Positions 15,148-25,146 are shown, numbered from the stretch's first letter. The stretch: 64,000 nucleotides of DNA from Cognatishimia sp. MH4019 (GCF_020177595.1 NZ_JAHTBL010000008.1:121043-185042), one strand, 5' to 3'. Notes: generated from the letters alone by a model not told the origin. Translations and numbers: made by a program.

Positions 15148-17559
15148 ATGAGAACCCACGCACAGGCGGTTGTGATCGGGGGCGGGGTGATCGGGTGTTC
15201 GATCCTGTATCATCTGACGAAGCTGGGCTGGACGGATGTCGTGCTGTTGGAGCGGGACGAGTTGACCAGCGGGTCTACGTGGCACGCGGCGGCGAATATT
15301 CATGGGCTGCACGACAACAACAACATCACGCGCATCCAGAATTATACGATGGATTTGTATAACGCTTTGGAGGCCGAGACGGGGCAAAGCTGTGGCGTGT
15401 TCCAGCCCGGATCGCTGTATCTGGCGCAGACCGAGGCGCGCGAGCATCAGCTACGGTTGCAGGCGGCGAAGGCCAAATATTACGGGCTGAATTTCTATGA
15501 GGTGGACCGGGATGAGGCGGAGCGGCTGCATCCGCTGGTCAATTATGATGGGATCCGCTGCATCATGTATGAGCCCTCGGGCGGGAACGTGGACCCGTCG
15601 GGGGTGACGAATGCCTATGCGACGGGCGCGCGGCAGAACGGGGCGGAAATTCATCGCTTTACGCCTGTGACGGGGACGGAGCAGCAGCCCGACGGCACAT
15701 GGATCGTGCGGACGCCGAAGGGCGACATCCGGACGGAAGTGGTGGTGAATGCGGCCGGGTTGTGGGGCCGCGAGGTGGCGGCGATGGCGGGGGTTGAGTT
15801 GCCGCTTTTGCCGACGGAGCATCAGTATTTCGTGACGGAGACGATTGCCGAGATTGCTGCGTTGGATCGGCGTTTGCCGTCCGTCGCTGATCGCGATGGG
15901 GAGTATTACTTGCGGCAGGAAGGCAAAGGTCTGCTGGTGGGCGCGTATGAAAAGGACGTGCGGTTCTGGGCGGAGGATGGAACTCCGCAAGGGTTTGGCC
16001 ATGAGCTGTTTGCCGACGATCTGGAGCGGATCGAGGATAACATGATGCGCGCGATTGATCGGGTGCCTGCTGTCGGTGAGGCGGGGATCAAGCGGGTGAT
16101 CAACGGGCCGATGATCTGGTCGCCGGATAGTAACGCTCTGTTTGGGCCAGTGCCGGAGCTGAAAGGGTATTTTTGCTGTAACGGGATCATTCCGGGGTTC
16201 TCGCAATCTGGCGGGCTGGGGTCGTTGACGGCGGAATGGATCGTCACGGGCGAGCCGCATCTCGATATGTTCCCGTGGGACATGGCGCGCTTTGGCGCGT
16301 GGGCGGACCGCAAGTTTACCAAGGCAAAAGTGGGGGATCAGTATGCGAACCGGTTCTCCATTCACTTCCCGAATGAGGAGCGATCTGCGGGTCGACCTGC
16401 GCGGGTGCGGCCCATTTATGAAATGCAGAAAGGAATGGGCGCGGTCTTTGGGCTGAACTACGGGTGGGAGCATCCGTTGTGGTTTGCGGACCAGCCCGGC
16501 GTCGTGGATACCAACGGCTTCACGCGGCAGAACTGGTGGGAGCCGGTCGGCGCGGAATGCCGGATGCTGCGAGAGCGCGCGGGGATCATCGATATCTCGA
16601 ACTTTGCGAAATATTCGGTGAAAGGCGAAGGCGCGAGCGATTGGCTGAATAGCCTTTTCGCCAACAACATGCCCAAGGCGGTGGGGCGGTCTTGTCTGAC
16701 GCCTCTGATTGGGAAGCGCGGCGGGATTGCGGGCGATTTCACGGTGACGAAGCTGGGGGAGGAGGAGTTCCTTGTAATCGGCTCGGGCATGGCGGAACGG
16801 TATCATCTGCGGTTCTTCAATGCGGTGGAACGGCCAGAGAGCATTGTTTTTGAAAGCAAAACGGAGGCGATGTGCGGGTTTAACGTCGCCGGGCCGGAGA
16901 GCCGCGCGATGTTACAGCAGCTGACGAATGCGTCGCTGGCGACCGAGGATTTTCCGTTCATGCGGTCGCAAAGGATCACGCTGGCGGGCGTTGATCTGGT
17001 GGCGCTCAGGGTGTCGTTCACCGGTGATCTAGGCTGGGAATTGCATTGCGCGGTTGAGGATCAGGCGCGTCTCTATGAGACTTTGCTGGAGGCAGGTCGC
17101 GCGGTGGGCGCCGGGCCGGTCGGGTCGCGGGCGCTGATGAGTTTGCGGATCGAGAAGGGCTATGGATCGTGGTCGCGGGAATATTCGCCGGAATATTGGC
17201 CTCAGGAAGTGGGGCTGGCGCCGCTGATTAAAATGGGCAAGGCGTTTCTGAACAAGGGGGCGTATGCCGAACTGGCGGAGAACGCGCCGCGCGAACAGTT
17301 GTCGATCATTGAGGTGTTGGACGTCGAGGATGCGGATGCGTCGGGGGGTGAGCCGATTTTCTTGCCCGACGGGACGCCCGTGGGGCGGGTCAGCAGCGGA
17401 GCCTATGGCTATACCGTGGGCAAATCGCTGGCGCTGGGCTTTTTGAAAGGCGTGGAGCCGGGAGCTGAGGTGGATGTGATGATCCTGGGCCGCCCGCATC
17501 GGGGCGTGGTTTTGGCGGACCCGCCGTTTGATCCGGAGGGTAAACGGCTGCGCGCTTAG
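15148..17559 (+). CDS. FAD/GcvT-fold demethylating dehydrogenase (sarcosine/dimethylglycine type)
   Basis: 803 aa from ATG 15148 with GGAGAG 8-13 nt upstream. The N-terminal DAO-fold FAD domain starts AVVIGGGVIGCSILYHL, and GSTWHAAA holds the His to which this family attaches FAD covalently. From about residue 420 follow the FAO, GCV_T and GCV_T C-terminal domains (ARVRPIYEMQKGMGAVFGL, SFTGDLGWELH, EKGYGSWSREYSPEYWP) that bind tetrahydrofolate. Such enzymes demethylate sarcosine or dimethylglycine and pass the C1 unit to folate. Creatinase upstream makes sarcosine and a betaine demethylase would make dimethylglycine; which one is used cannot be told. Confidence 0.9.
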   Translation: MRTHAQAVVIGGGVIGCSILYHLTKLGWTDVVLLERDELTSGSTWHAAANIHGLHDNNNITRIQNYTMDLYNALEAETGQSCGVFQPGSLYLAQTEAREHQLRLQAAKAKYYGLNFYEVDRDEAERLHPLVNYDGIRCIMYEPSGGNVDPSGVTNAYATGARQNGAEIHRFTPVTGTEQQPDGTWIVRTPKGDIRTEVVVNAAGLWGREVAAMAGVELPLLPTEHQYFVTETIAEIAALDRRLPSVADRDGEYYLRQEGKGLLVGAYEKDVRFWAEDGTPQGFGHELFADDLERIEDNMMRAIDRVPAVGEAGIKRVINGPMIWSPDSNALFGPVPELKGYFCCNGIIPGFSQSGGLGSLTAEWIVTGEPHLDMFPWDMARFGAWADRKFTKAKVGDQYANRFSIHFPNEERSAGRPARVRPIYEMQKGMGAVFGLNYGWEHPLWFADQPGVVDTNGFTRQNWWEPVGAECRMLRERAGIIDISNFAKYSVKGEGASDWLNSLFANNMPKAVGRSCLTPLIGKRGGIAGDFTVTKLGEEEFLVIGSGMAERYHLRFFNAVERPESIVFESKTEAMCGFNVAGPESRAMLQQLTNASLATEDFPFMRSQRITLAGVDLVALRVSFTGDLGWELHCAVEDQARLYETLLEAGRAVGAGPVGSRALMSLRIEKGYGSWSREYSPEYWPQEVGLAPLIKMGKAFLNKGAYAELAENAPREQLSIIEVLDVEDADASGGEPIFLPDGTPVGRVSSGAYGYTVGKSLALGFLKGVEPGAEVDVMILGRPHRGVVLADPPFDPEGKRLRA

Positions 17560-17841
17560 TTAATGTGCTGAGCCGGACGGGTGCGCCTGGCCCCAGACGG
17601 ATGGGGCGTCTTTCGCGATGAGGCGGGCCTGAAGGTGGTCGAGCTCTTGCAGGGCCTTGGCGGGGTCTCCGGTTTTCGCAAGCGCCTTATCGAAGCTGCG
17701 TTTCACCGAGCCTGCGCGCCATGGGAGCACAGCCTGAGAGAGCCATGCGCGCAGTTCGGCGGGCAGGTGATCGTATTCGCGCATCGGGTTCGCGGTGCGG
17801 CGTTTGCATTTGAGGCTGGTTTTACCGCGGTTTCGGGGCAC
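17560..17841 (-). CDS. DUF6525-like small basic protein
   Basis: 93 aa from a GTG start at 17841 (the following residues are PRNRGKTSLKCKRRTANPMR). It has a basic N-terminus, then EYDHLPAELRAWLSQAVLPW, which resembles small Rhodobacteraceae proteins grouped as DUF6525. No catalytic motif. It converges on the flavoprotein gene, whose stop abuts this gene's stop with no gap, and is divergent from the secreted propeller protein. The function is unknown, and the family name is from memory. Confidence 0.6.
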   Translation of the reverse strand: MPRNRGKTSLKCKRRTANPMREYDHLPAELRAWLSQAVLPWRAGSVKRSFDKALAKTGDPAKALQELDHLQARLIAKDAPSVWGQAHPSGSAH

Positions 17842-17970
17842 TGTGGGCGGGTCCTGTGATAGATTTGCAATGTTATAACATTACGTATTGAGGGAAGCGC
17901 AAGCCGGTTTTCATTGACCTGCGGCTGCTGCGGTGCAGTCTTGTGAAAGAGGCAACGCGCGGGGGCGACG

Positions 17971-18738
17971 ATGTTCGGCAAAGCAGCTTTTCTTGCACTC
18001 GTTCTGATACCGGTCTCGGCGGCCGCGCTGGAGCTGGTGGAGACCGGGCGCTATGAGCTGAACCGTCCTGCGAGCCTCGAATATGATCCGACATTTTGCG
18101 GGCTTTGGATTGCCAATGAAGGACCAGAGGCGGTGTTGATGACGCTGCAGGGCGATGAGTTGCGGCGGATCACAAGCGATCTGTTTCGCATCAAGGCGAT
18201 CACGATAGAGGACGATCACCTGCTGGTGGGCGACGGGTTCGGGAAATTGCAGCGGTTGAGCAAGGATGGCGAGCCTTTGGCGGAGCCGTTTCAGCTGGAC
18301 GGGGGGGCTGCGGATACCGAGGGCGTTGCGGTGAATGCGGACGGCCACATCCTGACGGTGGAGGATGATCCCGAGCGGCTGACCTGGTTTGATCGCAGTG
18401 GCGCGATGATCGCGCGGATTGATACGATGGACCTTGATCCCCCGTTGAGCGAGGCGCAGGGGATCGCGATTGATCCGCGTACAGGGCATTTGCTGATTGT
18501 GGATGATTGGGAAGGCTCCAACAGCCTTTATGAGTTCACGGCGGATGGGGAGCTTTTGGCGCAGGCGAGTTTGCTGGAATATGGCACTGATCCGGAGGGG
18601 ATTGCGATCCGGCCGGGGTCGAACCAATTGTTTGTGGCGTTTGATGGCGGCGCGCAAATTGTGACGTTCGCGTATACGCCGACCTTGCCAGAGGGTGCGG
18701 AGCCGTTGCCGCCGGGTGCGGATTGTATGTTGTTTTGA
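17971..18738 (+). CDS. Secreted SdiA-regulated/NHL-like beta-propeller protein
   Basis: 255 aa with a signal peptide (KAAFLALVLIPVSAAA, cleavage around residue 19). The mature part is a repeat of blade-like segments: ASLEYDPTFCGLWIANEG, DTEGVAVNADGHILTVEDD, EAQGIAIDPRTGHLLIVDD, DPEGIAIRPGSNQLFVAFD. The E-G-[VI]-A strands resemble SdiA-regulated or phytase-like propellers, usually periplasmic with binding or esterase roles. Two cysteines (in PTFCGLW and GADCMLF) could form a disulphide joining the ends. No enzyme activity can be assigned. Confidence 0.7.
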   Translation: MFGKAAFLALVLIPVSAAALELVETGRYELNRPASLEYDPTFCGLWIANEGPEAVLMTLQGDELRRITSDLFRIKAITIEDDHLLVGDGFGKLQRLSKDGEPLAEPFQLDGGAADTEGVAVNADGHILTVEDDPERLTWFDRSGAMIARIDTMDLDPPLSEAQGIAIDPRTGHLLIVDDWEGSNSLYEFTADGELLAQASLLEYGTDPEGIAIRPGSNQLFVAFDGGAQIVTFAYTPTLPEGAEPLPPGADCMLF

Positions 18739-18766
18739 TTGGGTATGCCGGGTTCGGGACGCGAGG

Positions 18767-18785
18767 CCCCGGATCAAGTCCGGGG
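18767..18785. repeat. CCCCGGA-TCAAG-TCCGGGG hairpin repeat, copy 1
   Basis: Perfect 7-bp arms (18767-18773 and 18779-18785) with a 5-nt loop, followed by CGGGG. It lies just beyond the propeller gene stop and before the convergent VOC gene, so it could act as a terminator. A second, slightly diverged copy is 44 bp further on. Confidence 0.7.
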
Positions 18786-18810
18786 CGGGGTATCTTCATG
18801 GCTTCGGGGT

Positions 18811-19667
<857 letters not shown>

Positions 19668-19785
19668 GGGCTAAAGGTAGGAATGCAAGGGCCGCGATGG
19701 GATGCGACAGAATGTGCCGATGCGGGTTGGACAGGGGCGCGTGGAGCGCCTAGGGTTCGCGGGGTATCTTTGGGAGGAGAGAGAC

Positions 19786-20676
19786 ATGCGCATCGCGGCA
19801 ATCGGTTTGGGATCAATGGGATATGGCATGGCGGCTTCGGCTTTGAAGGCCGGGTTAGTCGTGCATGGGTTCGATGTGAACGCCGATGCTATGGCGCGGT
19901 TTCAAGAAGCGGGCGGGCAGCCGGGATCGCTGGCGGAGGTTGCGCCGACGATTGGTGCGGCGATGGTCGTGGTGCTGAACGCGGCCCAGACTGAGAGCGT
20001 GCTTTTTGGCGACGATGCGCTGGTGCCGAAGATGGCCAAAGGCGCGGTGGTGATTGCCTGCGCGACGGTGCCGCCGGAGTTTGCGCGCGAGATGGCTGGG
20101 CGCTGTGCGGAGCACGGGGTGCTTTATCTGGACGCGCCGATTTCGGGCGGGTCGTTGCGCGCGGCGGATGGGGATCTGACGATCATGGCTGCTGGCTCGG
20201 ACGAGGCCTTTGCCGCGGCGGGACCTGCTTTGGAGGCTACGGCGTCCAACGTCTATAACATGGGTCCCGAGATCGGGGCGGGATCGGCGATGAAGGCCGT
20301 GCATCAGGTGCTGGCGGGCGTGAATATTGTCACCATGGCAGAGGCGATGACCTTTGGGATGAGCCAAGGCATCGCGCCGGAGAAATTCATGGAGATCGTG
20401 CCCAATTGTGGCGGCACCTCATGGATGCTTGAGAACCGGGGGCCGCATATCGTTGACGGGGATTATACGCCCCATTCCACGGTGGATATCTGGCTGAAGG
20501 ATCTGGGGATCGTGTTGGATATCGCGAAGAACTCGAAATTCGGCGTGCCGATCACGGCGGCGGCGTTGCAGCAATATGTGGCGGCCTCTGGCATGGGGCA
20601 TGGGCTTGAGGATGATGCGGCCGTGGCCAAGGTCTATGCGCGCCATGCCGGGCTGACGCTGCCGGGTGAAGGATAG
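19786..20676 (+). CDS. L-threonate dehydrogenase-like beta-hydroxyacid dehydrogenase
   Basis: 296 aa from ATG 19786, preceded by GGAGGAGAGAG. Rossmann domain AAIGLGSMGYGMAASALKAG; substrate loop DAPISGGSLRAADGDLTIM; catalytic Lys in GAGSAMKAVHQVLAG. The KxVHQ form is that of LtnD-type threonate dehydrogenases rather than 3-hydroxyisobutyrate dehydrogenase or sulfolactaldehyde reductase YihU (KxxxN). It would oxidise a C4 sugar acid with NAD. The other genes of a threonate pathway (LtnK, LtnI) are not in the window, so the substrate is open. Confidence 0.8.
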   Translation: MRIAAIGLGSMGYGMAASALKAGLVVHGFDVNADAMARFQEAGGQPGSLAEVAPTIGAAMVVVLNAAQTESVLFGDDALVPKMAKGAVVIACATVPPEFAREMAGRCAEHGVLYLDAPISGGSLRAADGDLTIMAAGSDEAFAAAGPALEATASNVYNMGPEIGAGSAMKAVHQVLAGVNIVTMAEAMTFGMSQGIAPEKFMEIVPNCGGTSWMLENRGPHIVDGDYTPHSTVDIWLKDLGIVLDIAKNSKFGVPITAAALQQYVAASGMGHGLEDDAAVAKVYARHAGLTLPGEG

Positions 20677-20691
20677 GCGTGCCTGCGGCGC

Positions 20692-20718
20692 GAGTATTTC
20701 AGCAAAGGTGAAGGGGGG
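20692..20718 (+). repeat. Post-stop GAGTATTT...GAAGGGGG element (copy 2)
   Basis: It begins GAGTATTTCAGCAAAGGTGA and ends in AGGGGGG, 16 bp after the dehydrogenase stop and directly preceded by GCCTGCGGCGC. It aligns with 11787-11814 after the creatinase gene. Possibly a dispersed 3'-end element. Confidence 0.4.
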
Positions 20719-20785
20719 CGCGGCAACTGGCCCCTATACAAGGGGGGCGCTTGTCTTTAGAGGCGGGGCCTTGATCTGACAAAAA

Positions 20786-22960
20786 GTGACCTCCCCTTTG
20801 AAACAAGCTCTCTCTAATGCGCTGGCGGCGCGTGATTATACCACTCTGACACCGGTTCAGGAGGCTGTGACCAAGCCTGATCTGGAAGGTGCGGATATGC
20901 TTGTCTCGGCCCAGACGGGATCGGGCAAGACGGTGGGCTTTGGTCTGGCGATTGCACCGACCGTGTTGGAGGGGGAGCGGTTTGAGGCGTCGGGCGCGCC
21001 CTTGGCCTTGGTTGTGGCGCCGACGCGCGAATTGGCGATGCAGGTGAAGCGGGAGCTGGCGTGGCTTTACGCGGAGGCGGGCGTTGTCATGGCGTCTTGC
21101 GTCGGCGGCATGGACATGCGCGACGAGCGGCGCGCGCTGGAGCGTGGGGCGCATATGGTTGTGGCGACGCCGGGGCGGTTGCGCGATCACATCATGCGCG
21201 GGTCGATTGATCTGAGTGGCGTGCGCGCGGTTGTGCTGGATGAAGCCGACGAGATGCTTGATCTGGGGTTCCGCGAGGATCTGGAGTTTATTCTGGGCGA
21301 AGCGCCGGAAGAGCGGCAGACGCTGCTGTTCTCGGCCACGGTGCCGCGGGCGATTGCCAAACTGGCGGAGAGTTATCAGCGCGAGGCGGTGCGGGTGGAG
21401 ACGGTGTCGGGTGCCTCGCAGCACGCCGATATTGAGTACCGCGCGATGGCGGTGTCGGCGCGCGATGGCGAGAACGCGATCATCAATGTGCTGCGCTATT
21501 TCGAGGCGCCGAATGCGATTGTGTTTTGCAATACGCGGGCAATGGTCAACCGGCTGACGACCCGGCTATCGAACCGGGGGTTTCCGGTGGTGGCGCTGTC
21601 GGGGGAGTTGACGCAGAGCGAGCGGACCCATGCTTTGCAGGCGATGCGGGACGGGCGGGCGCGGGTCTGCGTGGCCACGGATGTGGCGGCGCGCGGGATT
21701 GATTTGCCGAACTTAGACTTGGTTGTGCATGCGGAATTGCCGTCGAGCCATGAGACGTTGTTGCACCGCTCGGGCCGGACGGGGCGCGCGGGGCGCAAGG
21801 GGGTTTCTGCGCTGATCGTGCCGCCTGCGGCGCGCAAGAAGGCGGAGCGGATTTTGCATTTCGCCAAGCTGAAGGCGGAGTGGGGGGAAGCGCCGTCGGC
21901 TGATGAGGTGACGGCTGCGGATGAAGCGCGGATGATCGAGGATCCGGCGTGGCTGGAAGAGATTCCGGGGTCGGATATCGGTGCGGTCAACATGCTGGTC
22001 GGACGGTTCGCGCCAGAGCAGATCGCGGCGGCGTATTTGCGGCTGTATCATGCGCATCACTCTGCGCCGGAGGAGTTGTCGCCGGTTGACGCCAAGCCCG
22101 CGCCGCGCAAGGCGTTTGGGCCGTCGGTCTGGTTTTCGGTTGCAGGCGGGCGCGCTGCGGATGCGGAGCCGCGCCGCTTGTTGCCGATGCTGTGCAAGGC
22201 CGGTGGGCTGACCAAAGACGACATCGGGGCCATTCGGGTGCAGCAGGACGTGTCTTATGTCGAGCTGCGGGAAGGGGCTGTGGACGGTTTTTTGTTAGAG
22301 CTGGGTGAGGCGATGACCGTTGAAGAGGGCGCGCAGGTGGTGCGTCTGGAGAAGGCGCCGGATTTGGGGCCAAGCGGTGGCAAACCCGGCGGATTCAAAG
22401 GCAAACCGCGTGGGCCGAAGCGCGAATATGGCGACAAACCGCGTGGACCGAAGCGGGATTACGATGAGAAGCCCCGTGGGCAGAAGCGGGACTATGGCGA
22501 CAAGCCGCGCAAACCGCGGGCCGAGAAACCGGCGCAGGCAAGGCCTGCGCGGACGGAGGGGACGACGACTCCGGTCGATTGGAATGATGCGCCGACGCCT
22601 AGGGTGAAGAAGCCGAAGGGGGCTCCGAAAGGGGGCGCTCCGAAGCATAAATCGAAAGAGCGCAGGGACTATGATGGGGCGGTCGCGCCGAAGCGGCGAT
22701 CGGATGGAGATGGGCCGAAGCGGCGGTCTTTTGACGACAAGCCGAAGCGGCGCACGGATGGCGACGGCAAACCGAAGCGCGCGTTTGAGGGGGACGCCAA
22801 ACCCAAGCAGCGGTCGGATGCGGCGGATCCCAGCAAGCGGTTCGAGCGGCCGGGTAAGAAAGGCCCACCGCCGCCGAAAGGTAAGCCAAGCAGCAAGAAG
22901 AACCGGGCGCGGGCGGCGGCGGGCAAAGGGGGCAACGCAACCCCCAAGCGGCGCGGTTAG
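20786..22960 (+). CDS. DEAD-box RNA helicase with basic repeat tail
   Basis: 724 aa from GTG. The full helicase motif set is present: Q motif around TLTPVQ, AQTGSGKT, PTRELA, LDEADEML, FSATVPRAI, ATDVAARGID, HRSGRTGRAG. A DbpA-type RNA-binding domain follows at about 450-530 (VWFSVAGGRAADAEPRRL, AIRVQQDVSYVELRE). The tail is long, lysine/arginine-rich and low-complexity; three tandem 11-residue units (RGPKREYGDKP type) start at residue 542. It probably remodels rRNA or mRNA structure, as DeaD/DbpA do. The stop TAG overlaps that of the convergent hydroxyacid oxidase gene. Confidence 0.92.
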   Translation: MTSPLKQALSNALAARDYTTLTPVQEAVTKPDLEGADMLVSAQTGSGKTVGFGLAIAPTVLEGERFEASGAPLALVVAPTRELAMQVKRELAWLYAEAGVVMASCVGGMDMRDERRALERGAHMVVATPGRLRDHIMRGSIDLSGVRAVVLDEADEMLDLGFREDLEFILGEAPEERQTLLFSATVPRAIAKLAESYQREAVRVETVSGASQHADIEYRAMAVSARDGENAIINVLRYFEAPNAIVFCNTRAMVNRLTTRLSNRGFPVVALSGELTQSERTHALQAMRDGRARVCVATDVAARGIDLPNLDLVVHAELPSSHETLLHRSGRTGRAGRKGVSALIVPPAARKKAERILHFAKLKAEWGEAPSADEVTAADEARMIEDPAWLEEIPGSDIGAVNMLVGRFAPEQIAAAYLRLYHAHHSAPEELSPVDAKPAPRKAFGPSVWFSVAGGRAADAEPRRLLPMLCKAGGLTKDDIGAIRVQQDVSYVELREGAVDGFLLELGEAMTVEEGAQVVRLEKAPDLGPSGGKPGGFKGKPRGPKREYGDKPRGPKRDYDEKPRGQKRDYGDKPRKPRAEKPAQARPARTEGTTTPVDWNDAPTPRVKKPKGAPKGGAPKHKSKERRDYDGAVAPKRRSDGDGPKRRSFDDKPKRRTDGDGKPKRAFEGDAKPKQRSDAADPSKRFERPGKKGPPPPKGKPSSKKNRARAAAGKGGNATPKRRG
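22409..22507 (+). repeat. Three 33-bp tandem repeats inside the helicase tail
   Basis: Units at 22409-22441, 22442-22474 and 22475-22507 each encode an RGxKRxYxxKP unit. The repeats vary at several bases, so they are not a fresh duplication. They extend the basic RNA-binding tail. Confidence 0.7.
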
Positions 22961-24078
22961 GGCTGCGCCAACGCGGCTTCATTCACATCGTTGATGTCGC
23001 GGAGGCCGAGCTGGGCAAGGGTGATGCTGACCTCGTCCCGTAGGACTTCGGTCAGGGCATCAAGGCCGCGCGCGCCGTCGGCGGCGATGGCGTAGGAGAA
23101 CGGACGCCCGAGGAACGCGAAGTCGGCACCGAGGGCGTAGGCTTTGACGATATCCTCGCCGGAGCGCAGGCCGCTGTCGAAGAAGAGCGGCATGTCTGGG
23201 CCGACGGCTGTGCGGATCGCGGGCAGAGCGTAAGCAGGGGCGATGGCGCCGTCAAGCTGGCGTCCGCCATGGCTGGAGACCTGAATGGCATCGACGCCGA
23301 GCGATTGCAGCTTGCGCGCATCCTCGGGACTGAGCACGCCCTTCACGACCAGATTGCCGGACCAGTCATCGCGCATTTTGGCGAGCATGTCCCAGTTGGC
23401 CCCAGCGCGGCTACTGGTGCGATCAAACGCGCCGTGCTTACCGCCGAAATTGCCCATCTCGGGCTTGCCGTGGATGAGTTGCGGGATTGACCAGCCGGGG
23501 TGACAGGCGAAATCGAAGACTTGGCGCGGCCCCATGCGGAAGGGCATTTTGAAGCCGCGGCGCAGCTCGCGGGGGCGGCGACCGACTTCGGGGACATCGA
23601 CCGTGAGGACGAGGGTTTCGTAGCCTGCGGCTTGGGCACGACTGACAAGCGGGCCGGGGCCGTCTGTGCTGGAGCTGACGTAAAGCTGGAACCACGCATG
23701 GCCGCCGGACCAGTCGATCATTTGCTCCAGCGAGGTGGAGGCGACGGTGGAGACGCCCACGGGGATGCGATGTTTAGCGGCGAGTTTGGCGAGCCAGCGG
23801 TCGGCATGGGGTGAGGTGAGGTTGCACATGCCCATGGGGGCGATACCGAAGGGGAGCGCCGTCTCTTTGCGAAAGAGCGTGGTGGTCAGCGAGCGGTGCT
23901 CGACCCCGTTCAGGATGCGCGGTTGCAGGGGGGTGTCGCGTAGCGCGGCGCGGCCTGCAGCTTCGCCATGCCCGGAGCCTGCGGCCCCGTCGATATAGTC
24001 GAAAACCATCCATGGCAGGCGACGCTTGGCGATGCGGCGCGCGTCGTCATAGCAGTGGATGGACCGGTCCCGCAGCAT
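22957..24078 (-). CDS. FMN-dependent alpha-hydroxyacid oxidase/dehydrogenase (LldD family)
   Basis: 373 aa TIM-barrel flavoenzyme. Seen: YIDGAAGSG near the N-terminus, PFGIAPMGMCNL, the active-site Arg region (VGRRPRELRRGF), catalytic Lys in LVVKGVLSPEDA, and the catalytic His in SSHGGRQLDG. It oxidises an S-2-hydroxyacid to the 2-keto acid. It starts 10 bp after comE, so it is the third gene of comD-comE-lldD. Since ComDE uses sulfopyruvate, the likely substrate is sulfolactate rather than lactate. The known sulfolactate enzymes (SlcC, SlcD, ComC) are of other families, so this would be an alternative enzyme. Confidence 0.85.
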   Translation of the reverse strand: MLRDRSIHCYDDARRIAKRRLPWMVFDYIDGAAGSGHGEAAGRAALRDTPLQPRILNGVEHRSLTTTLFRKETALPFGIAPMGMCNLTSPHADRWLAKLAAKHRIPVGVSTVASTSLEQMIDWSGGHAWFQLYVSSSTDGPGPLVSRAQAAGYETLVLTVDVPEVGRRPRELRRGFKMPFRMGPRQVFDFACHPGWSIPQLIHGKPEMGNFGGKHGAFDRTSSRAGANWDMLAKMRDDWSGNLVVKGVLSPEDARKLQSLGVDAIQVSSHGGRQLDGAIAPAYALPAIRTAVGPDMPLFFDSGLRSGEDIVKAYALGADFAFLGRPFSYAIAADGARGLDALTEVLRDEVSITLAQLGLRDINDVNEAALAQP

Positions 24079-24088
24079 GGGGCTTGGG

Positions 24089-24643
24089 TCAGGCCTTCAC
24101 GGCGGTCATGAAGCGGTCGCGGATCACGACGGGGTCCTTGGTGATGACCGGCAGCTTGATGTTGCCGCTTTCGCATTTGCACACGATGATTGTCATCTTG
24201 CCGCTGTCGAGGGCGGCTTGCAGGGCTTTGCCGGTATCTTCGGCGGCGCATTCCACGACATTTTCGCATCCGCAGGCAGAGGCCACGGCGGCGAGGGACG
24301 TCTTCTTGCCTGCATAGGTCGGCTGATCACCGGTGGAGCCGTAAGAGCCGTTGTCGATGATCAGCAGAATGAAGTTATCGGCCACGTTGTTGGCGATGGT
24401 CGGCAAGGTGCCAAGGTTGGTCAGCACAGAGCCATCGCCGTCGATGGCGATGACGGGTTTGTCTTGGGCCAGCGCCACGCCCAACCCGATCGAGGAGGAC
24501 AACCCCATCGTTCCGAGCATGTAGAAATTGGTCGGCTGATCGTCGATCATGTGCAGCTCTTGGCTGGGCAGGCCGATGTTACAGATCACGAGGTGATCGC
24601 GGATGATGGGCGCGATATCGCGCAGAACGTCAGAGCGGATCAT
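24089..24643 (-). CDS. comE: Sulfopyruvate decarboxylase, beta subunit
   Basis: 184 aa from ATG 24643, which overlaps the comD stop as ATGA. It is the TPP-diphosphate-binding half: GLPSQELHMI, LGTMGLSSSIGLGVALAQ, the GDGS motif at 69-72 (IDGDGSVLTNLGTL), and IDNGSYGSTGDQ closing the motif. With ComD it decarboxylates 3-sulfopyruvate to sulfoacetaldehyde. In phosphonopyruvate decarboxylase the two halves are fused; the split form here is typical of sulfopyruvate decarboxylase. Its product is the substrate of xsc at 6042-7820. Confidence 0.9.
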   Translation of the reverse strand: MIRSDVLRDIAPIIRDHLVICNIGLPSQELHMIDDQPTNFYMLGTMGLSSSIGLGVALAQDKPVIAIDGDGSVLTNLGTLPTIANNVADNFILLIIDNGSYGSTGDQPTYAGKKTSLAAVASACGCENVVECAAEDTGKALQAALDSGKMTIIVCKCESGNIKLPVITKDPVVIRDRFMTAVKA

Positions 24644-25146
24644 TGGTCGCCATAGCCTCCCCAGAAGGACGCGTCGGTCAGGATCGCGACGGGTTTGTTG
24701 CACATGAACGTGTATTTCAGGATCGTGTCGAATTCGTCGGCGTCACTTTCTTTATGAAAGTGATAGGTCGGGATGTGCAGCTGGTTCAAAAGCGCCTTGG
24801 TGTGCACGGCCATTTCGACCTGACAGGCGACGGGCTCGCGTAGTTCGCCCCGGTAGCTGATGAGCATGGGCAGCGGCATGCGGTAGAACTGGGTGAGCGT
24901 CACAAGCGTGTTGATCGTCACACCGATCGCGGTGTTCTGCATGATGATCGCAGGGCGCTTGCCGCCCATGAACGCGCCTGCGCACAGGCCCATGCCTTCG
25001 TCTTCCTTGTTGGCGGGGACGTGGTGGATTTCAGGGCGGGCTTCAACCTCGTCAATCACACCGGCAAGCTGTTTGCAGGGCACGGTTGTTATGAAGGACA
25101 CGTCATTGGCGATGAAATCATCGACGAGTTTGGAACTTATGGACAT
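24640..25146 (-). CDS. comD: Sulfopyruvate decarboxylase, alpha subunit
   Basis: 168 aa, the pyrimidine-binding half of a split TPP decarboxylase. It starts SISSKLVDDFIANDVSFITT, with VPCKQLAGVID and the cofactor Glu in PANKEDEGMGLCAGAFMGG, then QNTAIGVTINTLVTLTQFY. It is the first gene of the operon comD-comE-lldD and divergent from a LysR-type regulator. It needs ComE to form the active site. The alternative, an alpha subunit for phosphonopyruvate, is less likely because no phosphonate genes are nearby while xsc is. Confidence 0.9.
   Translation of the reverse strand: MSISSKLVDDFIANDVSFITTVPCKQLAGVIDEVEARPEIHHVPANKEDEGMGLCAGAFMGGKRPAIIMQNTAIGVTINTLVTLTQFYRMPLPMLISYRGELREPVACQVEMAVHTKALLNQLHIPTYHFHKESDADEFDTILKYTFMCNKPVAILTDASFWGGYGDQ

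Noticed and set aside
19786..20676. Sulfolactaldehyde reductase (YihU-like) as identity of the beta-hydroxyacid dehydrogenase
   Set aside because: Tempting given the sulfonate genes, but the catalytic region reads KAVHQVLAG as in threonate dehydrogenases, not the KxxxN pattern of YihU.
22409..22840. CRISPR-like or satellite array suggested by short repeats
   Set aside because: The repeats are in frame, 33 bp, without spacers, and encode a basic protein tail.
24089..25146. Phosphonopyruvate decarboxylase
   Set aside because: That enzyme is usually one fused chain and sits with phosphonate genes; here the halves are split and xsc is in the same window.
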